A stretch of DNA of 64,000 nt from Streptosporangium saharense (GCF_014203715.1 NZ_JACHJP010000002.1:1488001-1552000); one strand, 5' to 3'. Positions 27,652 to 37,289 are shown, counted from the first letter of the stretch. Numbers and translations: made by a program. The notes: generated by a model not told the origin, from the sequence alone.

Positions 27652-28505
27652 TCCCCCAGCTCCCTCTCCGCCGCCGCGATCACCTCCTGCAACCTCAGGC
27701 CGTGGGCGGCGTCGAGGGGGTGGCCGCCGCCTCTGGCGACGGTTTCGGCGAACTCGGCGAGCATGACGGCGAACGAGTCCGGCCCGAGGCGGCTCCCGTC
27801 GAGGTGTTCGCTGCCGAGACGGCCGTAGACGTCCACCCTGGAGGGCGGGGTCTCGCCGGGGACGCTCATGCACAGCGACGCCTCGCTGACCGCGCCCGTC
27901 TCGTGTTCGAGCAGCAGACCGACCCAGCCGCGCGGGTTGCCGTGGGCACGCACGCCGGTGACCCGGCCGAGGGCGGCGTCCAGCATGTCGATCATGTGCG
28001 GGCCGATGTCGAGGATCGCGCCGCGCTCAAGGCGCCAGGGGGTGGCGAAGTCGCCGCCGAGCATGGAGCCGGAGACGCTGACCGCGTTGCCGCCGAAGGG
28101 CTCGATGGCCGAGACCCTGGCCAGGAAGGCCCTGGTCGCCGCCGAGTACCGCCAGGTGAGGACCATCTGGGAGGGCACCCCGGCCTCGGCGACCGCGTCG
28201 GCGAGCCGTCTGGCCCCGTCGAGATCGGCGGCGAGCGGCTTCTCCAGCAGCAGCGCCTTGCCCGCCCGCGCGGCGAGCACCCCCAGCTCGGCCTGTACGG
28301 CGGGCGGCACGGAGAAGGCGACCGCCTCGCAGTTGTCGAACAGCTCCTCGATCCGCTCGTAGACCGGGACCCCGAACCGGGCGGCGGCCTCGGGGCGCCG
28401 CGCCCACACGCCCACCAGGCGCGTGTCCGGTCCGGCCGCGAGGATCGGTGCGTGCACCATCTCCGCCCACGGCCCCGCGCCCACCAAACCCACAGATATC
28501 GTCAC
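27603..28505 (-). CDS. Gfo/Idh/MocA-family oxidoreductase
   Basis: 300 residues from GTG 28505. N-terminal Rossmann fold (VGLVGAGPWAEMVHAPIL) and the family motif LLEKPLAADL at ~90-99 containing the conserved EKP. The C-terminal domain has DIGPHMIDMLDAALG, with the His at the usual active-site position. Predicted NAD(P)-dependent sugar or cyclitol dehydrogenase; substrate unknown. The 3' end reaches into the direct repeats. Divergent from the phosphatase gene. Confidence 0.92.
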   Translation of the reverse strand: MTISVGLVGAGPWAEMVHAPILAAGPDTRLVGVWARRPEAAARFGVPVYERIEELFDNCEAVAFSVPPAVQAELGVLAARAGKALLLEKPLAADLDGARRLADAVAEAGVPSQMVLTWRYSAATRAFLARVSAIEPFGGNAVSVSGSMLGGDFATPWRLERGAILDIGPHMIDMLDAALGRVTGVRAHGNPRGWVGLLLEHETGAVSEASLCMSVPGETPPSRVDVYGRLGSEHLDGSRLGPDSFAVMLAEFAETVARGGGHPLDAAHGLRLQEVIAAAERELGDPAPLRRLTASRDLGA

Positions 28506-28601
28506 GGCCCCAGCCTCTCACGACCTCTTCCGCCGGTCGTGCGCTCATCCGGGACCCACCCCACCAGAGACGCCGGGCCGTACCGGCATGATGGATCACC
28601 T

Positions 28602-29183
28602 ATGGACGAGATGATTCTGCTGCGGCACGGCGAGACCGAGTGGAGCAGGGACGGGCGGCACACGGGGCGCACCGACCTGCCGCTGACTCCCGTGGGCGAG
28701 GACCAGGCGCGGGCGCTCGCGCCACTGGTCGGGGACGGGTCCTTCGGGCTCACCCTGGTCAGTCCCGCCTCGCGGGCCCGCCGTACGGCGGAGCTGGCCG
28801 GGCTGACCGGCTACGAGGTCGATCCGGACCTGTGGGAGTGGGACTACGGCGGCTACGAGGGCGTCACGACCGTGGACATCCGGCGCACGCGTCCCGGGTG
28901 GTACCTGTGGCGTGACGGGGTGGTTCCCGGGGACGCCGAGCATCCCGGCGAGAGCGTGGAGGAGGTCGCCGCGCGCACCGACCGGGTGATCGCCAGGGCC
29001 CGCGCCGCGGACGGCACGGTCGTCGTGGTGGCCCACGGCCACCTGCTGCGGGTGCTGTGCGCCCGCTGGCTCGGCCTTCCCGCGCGGGACGGCCGGCTGT
29101 TCCGGCTGGACACCGGGACCTACTCCCGGCTGGGGTTCGAGCACGGCGAACCGGTGGCGCTCACCTGGAACGCCCCCGTCTGA
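28602..29183 (+). CDS. Histidine phosphatase family protein
   Basis: 193 residues. RHGE (8-11) carries the phospho-acceptor His. SPASRARRTAEL and WEWDYGGYEG follow, then the second catalytic His in VVAHGHLLRV. This subgroup (phosphoglycerate-mutase-like) dephosphorylates small metabolites; the exact substrate is unknown. No ribosome site; CATGAT 9 bases before the ATG suggests a leaderless transcript. The end overlaps the convergent small gene by 64 bp. Confidence 0.92.
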   Translation: MDEMILLRHGETEWSRDGRHTGRTDLPLTPVGEDQARALAPLVGDGSFGLTLVSPASRARRTAELAGLTGYEVDPDLWEWDYGGYEGVTTVDIRRTRPGWYLWRDGVVPGDAEHPGESVEEVAARTDRVIARARAADGTVVVVAHGHLLRVLCARWLGLPARDGRLFRLDTGTYSRLGFEHGEPVALTWNAPV

Positions 29184-29485
29184 GGGCCGGACCACGAGCC
29201 GGGCCGAGGACCTCGGCCCGTCAGCCATTCCAGCACCGCGCGGTGGCCCCTGCGGGCCTCCTCGTAGTGCTTCCATCTCCAGTAACGAGACTGGTCGCGT
29301 ACTCCGGTGACCCATGTGCGGTAGGACACCGGAGGAGTGGTCGCACCGTCGCCCGTGGCCTGTGAGGCGACACCATATGTGCGGATCACGACGCGACCGC
29401 CCGGTGCGAACAGCACGTCGTCGGCCACTGGATACAGGGTCATCCGGTCGAGCATGGCTTGAGCCCCCATTCGCTGTTGGCTCAC
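29120..29485 (-). CDS. Hypothetical protein near the DUF397/XRE genes
   Basis: 121 residues from GTG 29485 with GGAAAGAG upstream. Residues ~1-85 (MLDRMTLYPVADDVLFAPGG, VSYRTWVTGVRDQSRYWRWK) look like a real folded protein. The last 30 overlap the phosphatase gene antisense and are compositionally poor. No family recognised. Confidence 0.45.
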   Translation of the reverse strand: MSQQRMGAQAMLDRMTLYPVADDVLFAPGGRVVIRTYGVASQATGDGATTPPVSYRTWVTGVRDQSRYWRWKHYEEARRGHRAVLEWLTGRGPRPGSWSGPQTGAFQVSATGSPCSNPSRE

Positions 29486-29566
29486 ACTCTTTCCCGCCGA
29501 CCCGCTCCCCGGGTTACGTCATCGGCGCGGCGAGGTTAACCACTCGCCCCCGATGTGAAAACGGCG

Positions 29567-29803
29567 TTACACCGTAAGGCTGTCGAACTCCCCGTCTTTC
29601 ACCCCGAGCACCAGCGCGCGGATCTCGTCGCGGGTGTAGATCAGGGCCGGCCCCCCGGGAAAGCGGGAGTTCCGGACCGCGATGCTGCCGTCGGGCAGTT
29701 CCGCCAACTCGACGCAGTTGCCCGTCGAGTTGCTGTGACGACTCTTACGCCAACTCGCCCCGGCCAGGTCCGTGGCGGGCATGCCGTTGTAGGTGTGGTT
29801 CAT
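29567..29803 (-). CDS. DUF397 protein
   Basis: 78 residues. DUF397 signature: ASWRKSRHSNSTGNCVELA, then SIAVRNSRFPGGPALIYTRDE. DUF397 proteins pair with XRE/DUF5753 regulators in actinomycetes (WhiJ-like systems) and appear to modulate them. The start directly follows the stop of the regulator gene, so the two are translationally coupled. Confidence 0.93.
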   Translation of the reverse strand: MNHTYNGMPATDLAGASWRKSRHSNSTGNCVELAELPDGSIAVRNSRFPGGPALIYTRDEIRALVLGVKDGEFDSLTV

Positions 29804-30670
29804 TTAGATCTCTCTGAGAAGGTCGCCGAGGATCTCGGCGGTGCCCCCAGGCGTGGTGCTTTCCACGCACAGCTGCTCCATGGCCGTGAGGTATGGATCA
29901 ATGTCCTCACGTTTGTCCAGGTAGAGGGCACCCCAGAGCTGCTCGACATAAACGACGTCCGACAGGTCGGACTCGGGAAACCGCAAGATGCTGAACGCAC
30001 CACCCTCGGCCGCGTGCATGCCGAACCGGAAGGGCATCACCTGGATGGTGATGTTGGACAGCGCGGCCACCTCCAGCAGGTGCTGGAGCTGTTCGCGCAT
30101 GATCTCCCGTCCTCCGATAGGACGCTTCAGGGCCGCCTCGTCGATGACGGCCCACAGACGTGGCCCGTCCTTCTTCGTCAGGCGCTCCTGCCGCTGCATG
30201 CGCATATGCACACGACGCTCGATCTCCGCCTCCGGCACGTCCGGGTAGCCCAACCGGATCACGGTTCTCGCGTAGGCCGCCGTCTGCAGCAGGCCGGGAA
30301 CGAACTGCACCTCGTAGGTGCGGATCACGTTCGCCGCCTCCTCCAGCCCCACGTAGGTGGTGAACCAGTTCGGCAGGAGATCGCCGTACTTGTGCCACCA
30401 GCCGGGGGTGTTCGCCTCGCGGACCATCTCCAGCAGGCCGCGCCGTTCTGCGTCGTCGAGCACGCCGTACAGGGTGAGCAGGTCTTCCACGTCTCGTGTC
30501 TTGAAACCGACGCGACCCAGTTCCATCCGGCTGATCTTGGACTCCGAGGCGCGGATGTGAAATCCGGCCACCTCACGGGGGAGCCCTTTCTCCTCACGCA
30601 GGCGACGCAGGCTTGCGCCGAGCATGATGCGCCGAACGGTGGAACCGGTACCGGGCGGGTCCATGGACAC
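29804..30670 (-). CDS. XRE-family regulator with DUF5753 domain (WhiJ-like)
   Basis: 288 residues. The GTG at 30670 has GAGGAG seven bases upstream; an ATG two codons later is possible. The HTH spans ~15-70 (LGASLRRLREEKGLPREVAG ... SKISRMELGRVG). The DUF5753 ligand-like domain runs from ~105 to the end (IRTYEVQFVPGLLQTAAYA ... TIQVMPF). Homologues such as WhiJ take part in developmental control together with DUF397 and ATPase partners, all three of which are present here. Divergent from the ATPase gene. Confidence 0.93.
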   Translation of the reverse strand: MSMDPPGTGSTVRRIMLGASLRRLREEKGLPREVAGFHIRASESKISRMELGRVGFKTRDVEDLLTLYGVLDDAERRGLLEMVREANTPGWWHKYGDLLPNWFTTYVGLEEAANVIRTYEVQFVPGLLQTAAYARTVIRLGYPDVPEAEIERRVHMRMQRQERLTKKDGPRLWAVIDEAALKRPIGGREIMREQLQHLLEVAALSNITIQVMPFRFGMHAAEGGAFSILRFPESDLSDVVYVEQLWGALYLDKREDIDPYLTAMEQLCVESTTPGGTAEILGDLLREI

Positions 30671-30790
30671 GTGGTTGCTCCTCGCTCGCTTTCCTGATCG
30701 ACAGTCTGTCACTTCGCGGCCCAAGATTTCCCAGCCGCGGACAAGATCCCCTTTCTGTCCGATTGCCGATTTCATGGGTAACCGTAGCGG

Positions 30791-30846
30791 TTGCACGCAC
30801 CTTATGCACGTGCATTCGCTCTTGCACCTGCACGGGAGTTTGCACC
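30791..30846. promoter_or_regulatory. TTGCAC-rich control region with palindrome
   Basis: A perfect palindrome ATGCACGTGCAT (30804-30815) is flanked by TTGCAC at 30791, 30822 and 30840, the last directly before the ATPase start. Dense repetition in the divergent intergenic region suggests a binding array for the XRE regulator. Confidence 0.6.
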
Positions 30847-31365
30847 ATGATGATCGCTGTGCAGTCCGCCCACACCGCGCTCTCCCGAACCTCCTGGACG
30901 GCGCTCGACTGGTGGCCCCCCGTCGGCTGGTGGCCAGATACGGCACGCGATCTCCTCTCCGGATCCGCGGCCATGGCAAGCGCCACCTTCGTGCTCCCCC
31001 CGCAGGCCGAGTCGGTGCACTCCGCCCGCAGCTTCGCCGCGGGGACGCTCACCGGCTGGAAGCTCACCGACCTGGTCGAGAACATGGAGCTCGTCGTCTC
31101 AGAGCTGGCGACCAACGCCTTCAGGCACGGCCTTCGCCTGGCCGAGACGCGTGCGAAGGAACCGATCAGGCTCTCGCTGCTGCGCCGGGGAGGACTGGTC
31201 ACCTGCGCGCTCAACGACCCGGGATCGGGCTTCCCCACGCTGCGGGATCCGTCACCCCTGGACATCGGAGGGCTCGGACTGCACATCGTCGAGTCGCTGA
31301 GCGTGCGCTGGGGCTGGGCGCCCCTGGCCCCCTACGGAAAGATCGTCTGGGCCGTCCTCGGCTGA
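30847..31365 (+). CDS. ATP-binding anti-sigma-like protein (RsbW/AbaA type)
   Basis: 172 residues (a second ATG follows at once). The HATPase_c_2 domain covers ~50-170: N box VVSELATNAFRHG, G1 NDPGSGFP and G2 GGLGLHIVESL. Lacks a recognisable anti-sigma partner gene. In actinomycetes such single-domain ATPases are the third component of WhiJ/DUF397 gene sets. Divergent from the XRE gene across the TTGCAC array. Confidence 0.9.
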   Translation: MMIAVQSAHTALSRTSWTALDWWPPVGWWPDTARDLLSGSAAMASATFVLPPQAESVHSARSFAAGTLTGWKLTDLVENMELVVSELATNAFRHGLRLAETRAKEPIRLSLLRRGGLVTCALNDPGSGFPTLRDPSPLDIGGLGLHIVESLSVRWGWAPLAPYGKIVWAVLG

Positions 31366-31419
31366 CCGGACACCACGAAGACCATCTCGGACGGCGCCGC
31401 CTCTTCCCTCATTGGCGCC

Positions 31420-31470
31420 GGCCGGTCCCGGGTCCGTGACGCACCCCCGCGAACGGCCTCGGGACCGGCC
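31420..31470. terminator. Long hairpin after the ATPase gene
   Basis: Perfect 11-bp arms GGCCGGTCCCG and CGGGACCGGCC with a 29-base loop, 55 bp past the stop at 31365; no U-tract. Confidence 0.5.
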
Positions 31471-31635
31471 AAACAGCCGCCGAATCCCGCCGGTCACCCA
31501 CCGGTGGACCGGTGAACGTCACGTGAACCTGTCGCATTCTGCGCGGTGCGTCCCCTGGCGACGCCCTCTGCATTACCGTGGATGTTTATGGCTCACGGAG
31601 AGTCCCCGTGTGAGATTCCTGCAGAGAGCTGCGAG

Positions 31636-34026
31636 ATGGACGATCACCTGCTCGGCTGGTTGAAGACCCTCGACGAAGAACGGCTCACCCTGATCCTGGC
31701 CAACCGGCCGGACGCCATCGCGCCGCCGTGGCCGCGCCGCCTCGACACCCTGGCGCAGCGGCTGGGCAACGGGTCCGCGATCTCCGCGGTCATGCGTTCC
31801 CTCCCGCTGCCCTCGCTGGAGATCGCGCAGGCGGCCCTGGCCCTGGGCGACCGCGTCGACGTCGAGACGCTGGCCAGGTTCATGGGCGTCTCCGAGGCCG
31901 AGGCCGCCCCCTGGATCGACCTGCTGTCCGACCACGCCCTGGCCTGGCCCGACGGTGAGGGCCGCATCCGGCTCGCCGGGGCCCTGGCCCGCTGGTGGAC
32001 GGCCCCGTGCGGCCTCGGTGAGTCGCTCTCCCACTACCTGAACTCGTGGACGGTCAGCGCCGACGCCCTGCGCGCGCTGGCCAGGACGCTCGGCCTGCCC
32101 AACGGGCAGAAACGCCAGACCGTCGCCAAGATCTCCGAGACGCTCGCCGACCCCGGCCGCCTCGCCGCCCTGCTCGAACGGGCGCCCGAGGGGTCCAGGA
32201 GGCTGCTCGACGAGTTCGCCTGGGACGGCCCGTCGCGCGGCGTCGACGGCGGCCGGTTCGTGGTCCCCGGCTCCCCGGAGAAGTGGGCGGGCGACCACGG
32301 CCTGCTCTTCCGGCCGAGCTGGAACATCGCGGAGATGCCCAGGGAGGTGGCGCTGGCTCTGCGCGGCGCCGACTACCACCCCCCGTTCACCCCCGCCCCG
32401 CCCGACCTGGCGACCGTCCCCGTCGATCCCGAGGCCGTCGACCACCTGATGACGCTGGCGGCCCCGCACGTGGTCGAGCGCTGCGCCGCGATGCTGGAGA
32501 ACACCGCGAAGATCCCGCTGCCGCTGCTGAAGGCGGGCGGGGTCGGCGTGCGCGAGGTGCGCAGGCTCGCCAAGGACACCGGCTGCGACGAGGACGAGAC
32601 CCGGCTGCTGCTGGAGATCTGCGCGGTCGCCCGGCTGCTGGCCTGGGACGACACCGCGGGCGGCCTGGTGCCGACCGAGAAGTTCGACCGCTGGCGGCTC
32701 GACGACGCGGCGGCGAGGCTCCGGGTGCTGCTGGCCGCCTGGTGGCGCATGGAGCGCTCCTCGCTGCGCCGGATCGACGGCAGATACGGCACGGTGCTCG
32801 GCGACGACCCGGCGGGCATCCTGGTCGCCCGCGCCAGACGGGCGGTGCTGGGCGTGCTGGCCCGTCTACCTGCGAGTACGGCGTGCGCCGACCGGGCCGG
32901 GCTCGTCGAGGCGGCCCACTGGCACGCCCCGCTGCTCGACCGCCCGCTCCTGGGCGAGTGCGCCCCCGCCGTGCTTGAGGAGGCCAGGATGCTCGGCCTG
33001 GTCGCCTACGACACGATCACCGACCTGGGACGCGCGCTGGCCGCGCTGCAGGTGGCCGGTGACGAGAACGACGACTCGGTGCCGCTCGTCGAGAACGACC
33101 CGCTCCTGGCCGAGTGCTCGACCAGGGCCCTGGCCAGCGTACGGCGCAGCGCGCTGTTCGGCGCCGACCTGACCGCCGTCGTGACGGGTCCCCCCTCGGC
33201 CGAGCTGGCCGAGCTTCTCGACCGGGCCGCCGACCGCGAGTCCAGGGGCGCCGCCTCGGTGTGGCGCTTCAGCCCGGCGAGCGTACGGCGGGCGATGGAC
33301 GCCGGGTGTTCCGCCGACGACCTGCTGGCCGATCTCGCCGAGGTCGGCACGGTGCCGCAGCCGCTCGAATACCTCGTGCACGACGTGGCCAGACGGCACG
33401 GGGAGATCACCGTGACCACGGTCGCCTGCATCGTGCAGGCCTCCGACCCGGCGCTGCTGGCCGAGATCGCCGGGCACCGGAAGCTGGGCAGGCTGGGGCT
33501 CCGGCTGCTCGCGCCGACCGTGCTCGCCAGCTCCATGCCCGCGGCCAGGACCCTGGACGCGCTGCGGGAGAACGGCTACGCCCCGGTCCCGGTCGAGGAC
33601 ACCGGGGAGATCACCGTCCGCCGGGCCCGGATCGAGGAGCCCCAGGGCGGGCGGCTGATCCTGCTGCCCGGGGGGCGGGTCGCCGAGTTCGAGCAGCCTC
33701 CCTACCCCGTCCTCGACACCCCGCCCGACCCGCGTGAGCACGCCAGGCGGCTGCTGGCCACCGAGGAGGGCGCCCGTGGCACCGGCAGGACGTGGGCGGT
33801 GATCGGCCGGATGGCCTCCCGGCTGCCAACCGCCCAGCAGTCGCTGCTCGGTTTCGTGGTCGACCGGGGGGTGCGGGCCGCGATCACGCTGGCCGACGGC
33901 CTGACCGCGACCATCAGCCACGGTGAGCTGCGCGGCGGGGCGCTGGACGCCTGGTGTGAGGAGGCGGGCGACTATCTGGAGTTCCCCCTGGCCGACATCG
34001 TCGAGGTCCGCGGCACCTTCGTCTGA
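31636..34026 (+). CDS. Helicase-associated (XPB/Ssl2 N-terminal-like) domain protein
   Basis: 796 residues from MDDHLLGWLKTLDEER; an ATG at 31582 is an alternative. Mostly helical, with repeated winged-helix-like units. The C-terminal part (EYLVHDVARRHGEITVTTVA ... LGRLGLRLLAPTVLASSMP ... LRENGYAPVPVEDTGE) is the actinobacterial 'helicase C-terminal/XPB damage-recognition' region. No Walker motifs are visible, so it is not itself a helicase motor. In many actinobacteria this gene lies near the XPB-type DNA helicase gene; none is adjacent here. Confidence 0.85.
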   Translation: MDDHLLGWLKTLDEERLTLILANRPDAIAPPWPRRLDTLAQRLGNGSAISAVMRSLPLPSLEIAQAALALGDRVDVETLARFMGVSEAEAAPWIDLLSDHALAWPDGEGRIRLAGALARWWTAPCGLGESLSHYLNSWTVSADALRALARTLGLPNGQKRQTVAKISETLADPGRLAALLERAPEGSRRLLDEFAWDGPSRGVDGGRFVVPGSPEKWAGDHGLLFRPSWNIAEMPREVALALRGADYHPPFTPAPPDLATVPVDPEAVDHLMTLAAPHVVERCAAMLENTAKIPLPLLKAGGVGVREVRRLAKDTGCDEDETRLLLEICAVARLLAWDDTAGGLVPTEKFDRWRLDDAAARLRVLLAAWWRMERSSLRRIDGRYGTVLGDDPAGILVARARRAVLGVLARLPASTACADRAGLVEAAHWHAPLLDRPLLGECAPAVLEEARMLGLVAYDTITDLGRALAALQVAGDENDDSVPLVENDPLLAECSTRALASVRRSALFGADLTAVVTGPPSAELAELLDRAADRESRGAASVWRFSPASVRRAMDAGCSADDLLADLAEVGTVPQPLEYLVHDVARRHGEITVTTVACIVQASDPALLAEIAGHRKLGRLGLRLLAPTVLASSMPAARTLDALRENGYAPVPVEDTGEITVRRARIEEPQGGRLILLPGGRVAEFEQPPYPVLDTPPDPREHARRLLATEEGARGTGRTWAVIGRMASRLPTAQQSLLGFVVDRGVRAAITLADGLTATISHGELRGGALDAWCEEAGDYLEFPLADIVEVRGTFV

Positions 34027-34314
34027 CCCTCTCCGCCAGGGAACCGAGCATCTGCACAGGGCGTCTGCACGTTCGCCTGCACACGTCTCCCGCCGTGGGG
34101 GCGCATGCCTGGCCGTACTCGACGGTCAGGACCGTCGCGTGCTCGGCGGCCAGCGGGGCGAGCGGAAGGCCACGTGCGGGTGCCAGAACCGGTAGGCGCC
34201 GCCGTGCTGCTTCCCGGGCCAGGCGGCTGGCCGCGCTCGGTTACGCCCGCGACCGCGAGTACCGCGACGGCATCCAGGACCGGGCGACGGCGGGCCTGCC
34301 CGTCGAGTCCGGCG
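34027..34314. other. Intergenic region with coding-like fragments
   Basis: No intact gene. Two fragments show coding-type third-position G+C. One is plus-strand about 34210-34325 (RLAALGYARDREYRDGIQDR). The other is minus-strand about 34070-34205 (AYRFWHPHVAFRS, then shifted, LAAEHATVLTVEYGQACAP). Probably decayed gene remnants. Confidence 0.3.
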
Positions 34315-35574
34315 TCAGGTCCTGACCCCGCAGCGCCGTACGGCCAGCAGGGCGAGGGCCCGGCTGACCTCGAACACCTCCCGCAGCTCGACCCGCTCCC
34401 TGGGCGCGTGGGCCAGGCGCACGTCCCCCGGCCCGTAGTGCAGGGCCGGCACCCCCCGCGCGGCGTACAGACGCAGGTCACTGCCGTACGGCGCGGCCGT
34501 CTGGATGGGACGGACGCCCGTCGCGTCGGTGACCGCGTCGGCGACCTGGCCCGGCAGCTCGTGGCCCTCGGGCACCCGCCCGCTGGCGAACTGCCCACCC
34601 GGCCAGGTGAGCGTGACGGGGTGCTCCCGCAGCCACGGATGGTCGATCCCGGCGAGCGCCTCCTCCAGGGCGAGACGGGCCCTCGCCGGGTCCTCCCCGA
34701 GGCGCACGCCGAGCCTGCCCTCGGCGACGAGCAGGTCCGGCACGCTGCTGGCCCAGTCGCCCGCGCGGACCGTGCCGACCTCGATCGGGTAGGGCAGCGG
34801 GTTGCCCGCGAAGAGCGGGTCCGGGTCGCGGTTGCGTTCGGCCTCAAGGCGTCTGAGCGTCTCGAAGACCGGCCAGAAGACCTCCAGGGCGTTGACGCCC
34901 TCGTGGCGGGTCGCTCCGTGGGCGGCCCGCCCCTCGACCTCGATCCGGAACGTCAGCGCGCCCGCCGTCGCGGTGATGACCGTCCCCCCGGTCGGCTCGG
35001 TGATCACCGCGGCCTCGCCCCGGTGCCCGCGGGCCAGGGTGGCGAACGCGCCGAGCCCGCCGTCCTCCTCCCCGGCCACGCAGTGCACGGCCAGGGGCCT
35101 CGCCAGCCGTACTCCCGAGGCCCGCAGCGCGGCGGCGACGGCGAGGTTCGCCGCGAGGCCGCCCTTCATGTCGCAGGCGCCCCTGCCGTACAGGAAGCCG
35201 CCGCTGGTCCGGGCGCCGAAGGGGTCGGTTCCCTCCCAGCGGGCCGGGTCGCCGATCGGCACCACGTCGACGTGGCCCTGCAGGACGAGGGCGGGCTCCC
35301 CCTGTCCTCCGGTGACGCCGACCACGCCGTGGGCCCGGGTGCGCGGCGCCTCGGTGCCGGGGAAGCCGGGGGTCGCCCTGAGCGCGGCGAGGTCGATCTC
35401 CCACAGGTCGACGTCGAGCCCCGACTCCTCAAGCAGCCGCGCGCAGCGGTGCTGCAGCTCGGACTCCGCGTCGCTGCCGGTCACGCTCGGCACCCTGACC
35501 AGCTCGGCCAGCAGGGCGGCCGTCCGCGCGTCGTCGAGCGCGTCCAGCACCCGTCCCTCGGCTTCCCGCGTCAT
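34315..35574 (-). CDS. M20-family metallopeptidase (ArgE/DapE-like)
   Basis: 419 residues. Zinc-ligand motifs GHVDVVP (~100), GACDMKGG (~133) and GEEDGG (~170). The dimerisation domain contains GRAAHGATRHEGVNA. Predicted deacylase or dipeptidase acting on N-acyl amino acids; substrate not determinable. It starts 6 bp after the stop of the DUF885 gene, so the two form a peptidase operon. Confidence 0.92.
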   Translation of the reverse strand: MTREAEGRVLDALDDARTAALLAELVRVPSVTGSDAESELQHRCARLLEESGLDVDLWEIDLAALRATPGFPGTEAPRTRAHGVVGVTGGQGEPALVLQGHVDVVPIGDPARWEGTDPFGARTSGGFLYGRGACDMKGGLAANLAVAAALRASGVRLARPLAVHCVAGEEDGGLGAFATLARGHRGEAAVITEPTGGTVITATAGALTFRIEVEGRAAHGATRHEGVNALEVFWPVFETLRRLEAERNRDPDPLFAGNPLPYPIEVGTVRAGDWASSVPDLLVAEGRLGVRLGEDPARARLALEEALAGIDHPWLREHPVTLTWPGGQFASGRVPEGHELPGQVADAVTDATGVRPIQTAAPYGSDLRLYAARGVPALHYGPGDVRLAHAPRERVELREVFEVSRALALLAVRRCGVRT

Positions 35575-35580
35575 GGCCGC

Positions 35581-37188
35581 CTACCCCTCCAGGGCGACCC
35601 TGCGGGCCAGGCCGAGGGGAAGGCCGCCGGAGCCCGCCAGCCTGTCGTGGAAGGTCCGCAGGTCGCCCCGGCCCGCGGCCAGGTAGTCGTCGCGGATCCG
35701 GTCGATCTCCAGTGCCCCCGTCAGGTAGGACGGCGCCTGGGTCGGCCACGCGCAGTAGCGGTCCACCTCGCCCTTGGCGGTCCCCGGGGTGAGCGAGGAC
35801 CTCGTCGTCATGAACTCCTCGGCCTCCTCGACGCCCATGTCACCGCAGTGCAGCGAGGTGTCCACGATGATGCGGGCCGCCCTGAAGAGCCGGAAGTCCA
35901 GGTGGGCCAGCTCCTGGGCCGCCGTGGTGAAGTAGCCCTGCTCCCGCATGACCTTCTCCACGTACAGGCCCCAGCCCTCGACGAAGTACGGCGTGCGGAA
36001 CAGCTTGCGGACCCTTCGGGGGCTGCCCGCGACCCAGGACAGGTGCCAGTGGTGGCCGGGGTAGGCCTCGTGGACGGCGATGGAGGGCATCTGCGCCCTG
36101 GCGTTCGTGCGCAGCCGCTGGCGCACCTGCTCCTCGGTGAAGGAGTCGGGGGTGAACGGCACGAAGAAGTGCCCGATCCGGGAGGTGGACAGCGGCGGGG
36201 GCTGCAGGTAGGAGGCGACGGCGAGGATGGGCCGCTGGAACTCCGGGGAGGGCACGACGCGGCACTCCTCTCCCTCGGCGAAGGTCACCAGGCCGCGCTC
36301 GCGCACGAACCGCCTGGCCCGCTCGGTCTCGGCCTCGTACTCGGCCCGCATGTCCTCAAGGGTGGGCGCGTGGTCGTCCTGGAGCGCGGTGACGGCCGCG
36401 TGCCAGTCGCCGGTGCCGCCGGGCAGCCGCAGCGCGACCTCCCGCATCTGCGCGTCCAGCTCCTCGTAGGCCTCCTGGCCGCGCTTGAGCAGTTCGGCGG
36501 CGCCGTACCCCAGCGTCTCCCGCTCGCGCAGCAGCCTGGAGTAGAGCTCCTCCCCCATCCGCCAGGTGCCGCCCGCCCGGAAGCCCTCAAGGAAGGCGAC
36601 GAGGTCGTCGAAGGCCGCGGCGGCGGGCTCGGCCGCCTCGGCCAGGCGGGCGCGCAGCCGTTCGTCCCCGACCAGGCCGGGGACCGTCACGGTGAGGAAG
36701 TTGCGCGCGGTGCGGGCCTGGCCGAGTCCCCGCCTGACCAGCAGCTCCGAGGCCAGCGCCGGGTCCAGGTTGGCCTCGCAGGCGGCCAGGACGCCGGGCA
36801 CCTCGGCCAGCCTGGCGACCGCGGCCTCGACCAGTTCGGCCTCGGGTGCCAGGCGCTGCAGGAACGGGCTGAACATCGAGGCGAAGACCGTGCCCACGTA
36901 GACCGCGGGGTCGCGCCGCCAGGTCGGCCAGTCCTCGTAGGCCAGGGCGCCCCGCAGCGTCGAGACGACGAGCTCGCGGTCGATCTCCTCCTCGAACCCC
37001 TCCCCCTCCGGGGTCGCCGCGAGGCGTTCGAGCCAGCGCCGGGACCCGCGCTCCCTGTCGAGGAAGCCCGCCTCGGAGAGGTCGCCGAGGGTCCTGTCGT
37101 AGCCCTCGGCCCCCAGGAGGGTGGCCTGGACGGGGTTGGTCTCCAGATGCCAGGTGACGAAGTCGTTCACGAGCTCAGAGGACGTCAT
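35581..37188 (-). CDS. DUF885 family putative metallopeptidase
   Basis: 535 residues from ATG 37188 (AGGA 8 bases upstream). The family's zinc-type motif HEAYPGHHWH is present, preceded by FVPFTPDSFTEEQ and followed by a downstream Glu-rich helix (FVEGWGLYVEKVM). Cytoplasmic, no signal peptide. DUF885 proteins are distant relatives of gluzincin peptidases. Together with the adjacent M20 enzyme it may degrade a peptide to amino acids. Confidence 0.92.
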   Translation of the reverse strand: MTSSELVNDFVTWHLETNPVQATLLGAEGYDRTLGDLSEAGFLDRERGSRRWLERLAATPEGEGFEEEIDRELVVSTLRGALAYEDWPTWRRDPAVYVGTVFASMFSPFLQRLAPEAELVEAAVARLAEVPGVLAACEANLDPALASELLVRRGLGQARTARNFLTVTVPGLVGDERLRARLAEAAEPAAAAFDDLVAFLEGFRAGGTWRMGEELYSRLLRERETLGYGAAELLKRGQEAYEELDAQMREVALRLPGGTGDWHAAVTALQDDHAPTLEDMRAEYEAETERARRFVRERGLVTFAEGEECRVVPSPEFQRPILAVASYLQPPPLSTSRIGHFFVPFTPDSFTEEQVRQRLRTNARAQMPSIAVHEAYPGHHWHLSWVAGSPRRVRKLFRTPYFVEGWGLYVEKVMREQGYFTTAAQELAHLDFRLFRAARIIVDTSLHCGDMGVEEAEEFMTTRSSLTPGTAKGEVDRYCAWPTQAPSYLTGALEIDRIRDDYLAAGRGDLRTFHDRLAGSGGLPLGLARRVALEG

Positions 37189-37289
37189 AGCGGAAAATCC
37201 TACTTTCGGCCCCCCGGAAGGCTTCAAGACTCACGGTGCCGTACGGCCCGCGCGAGGCGATCGCAGGTGGCCGAGGGGCTCCGTTCCCA

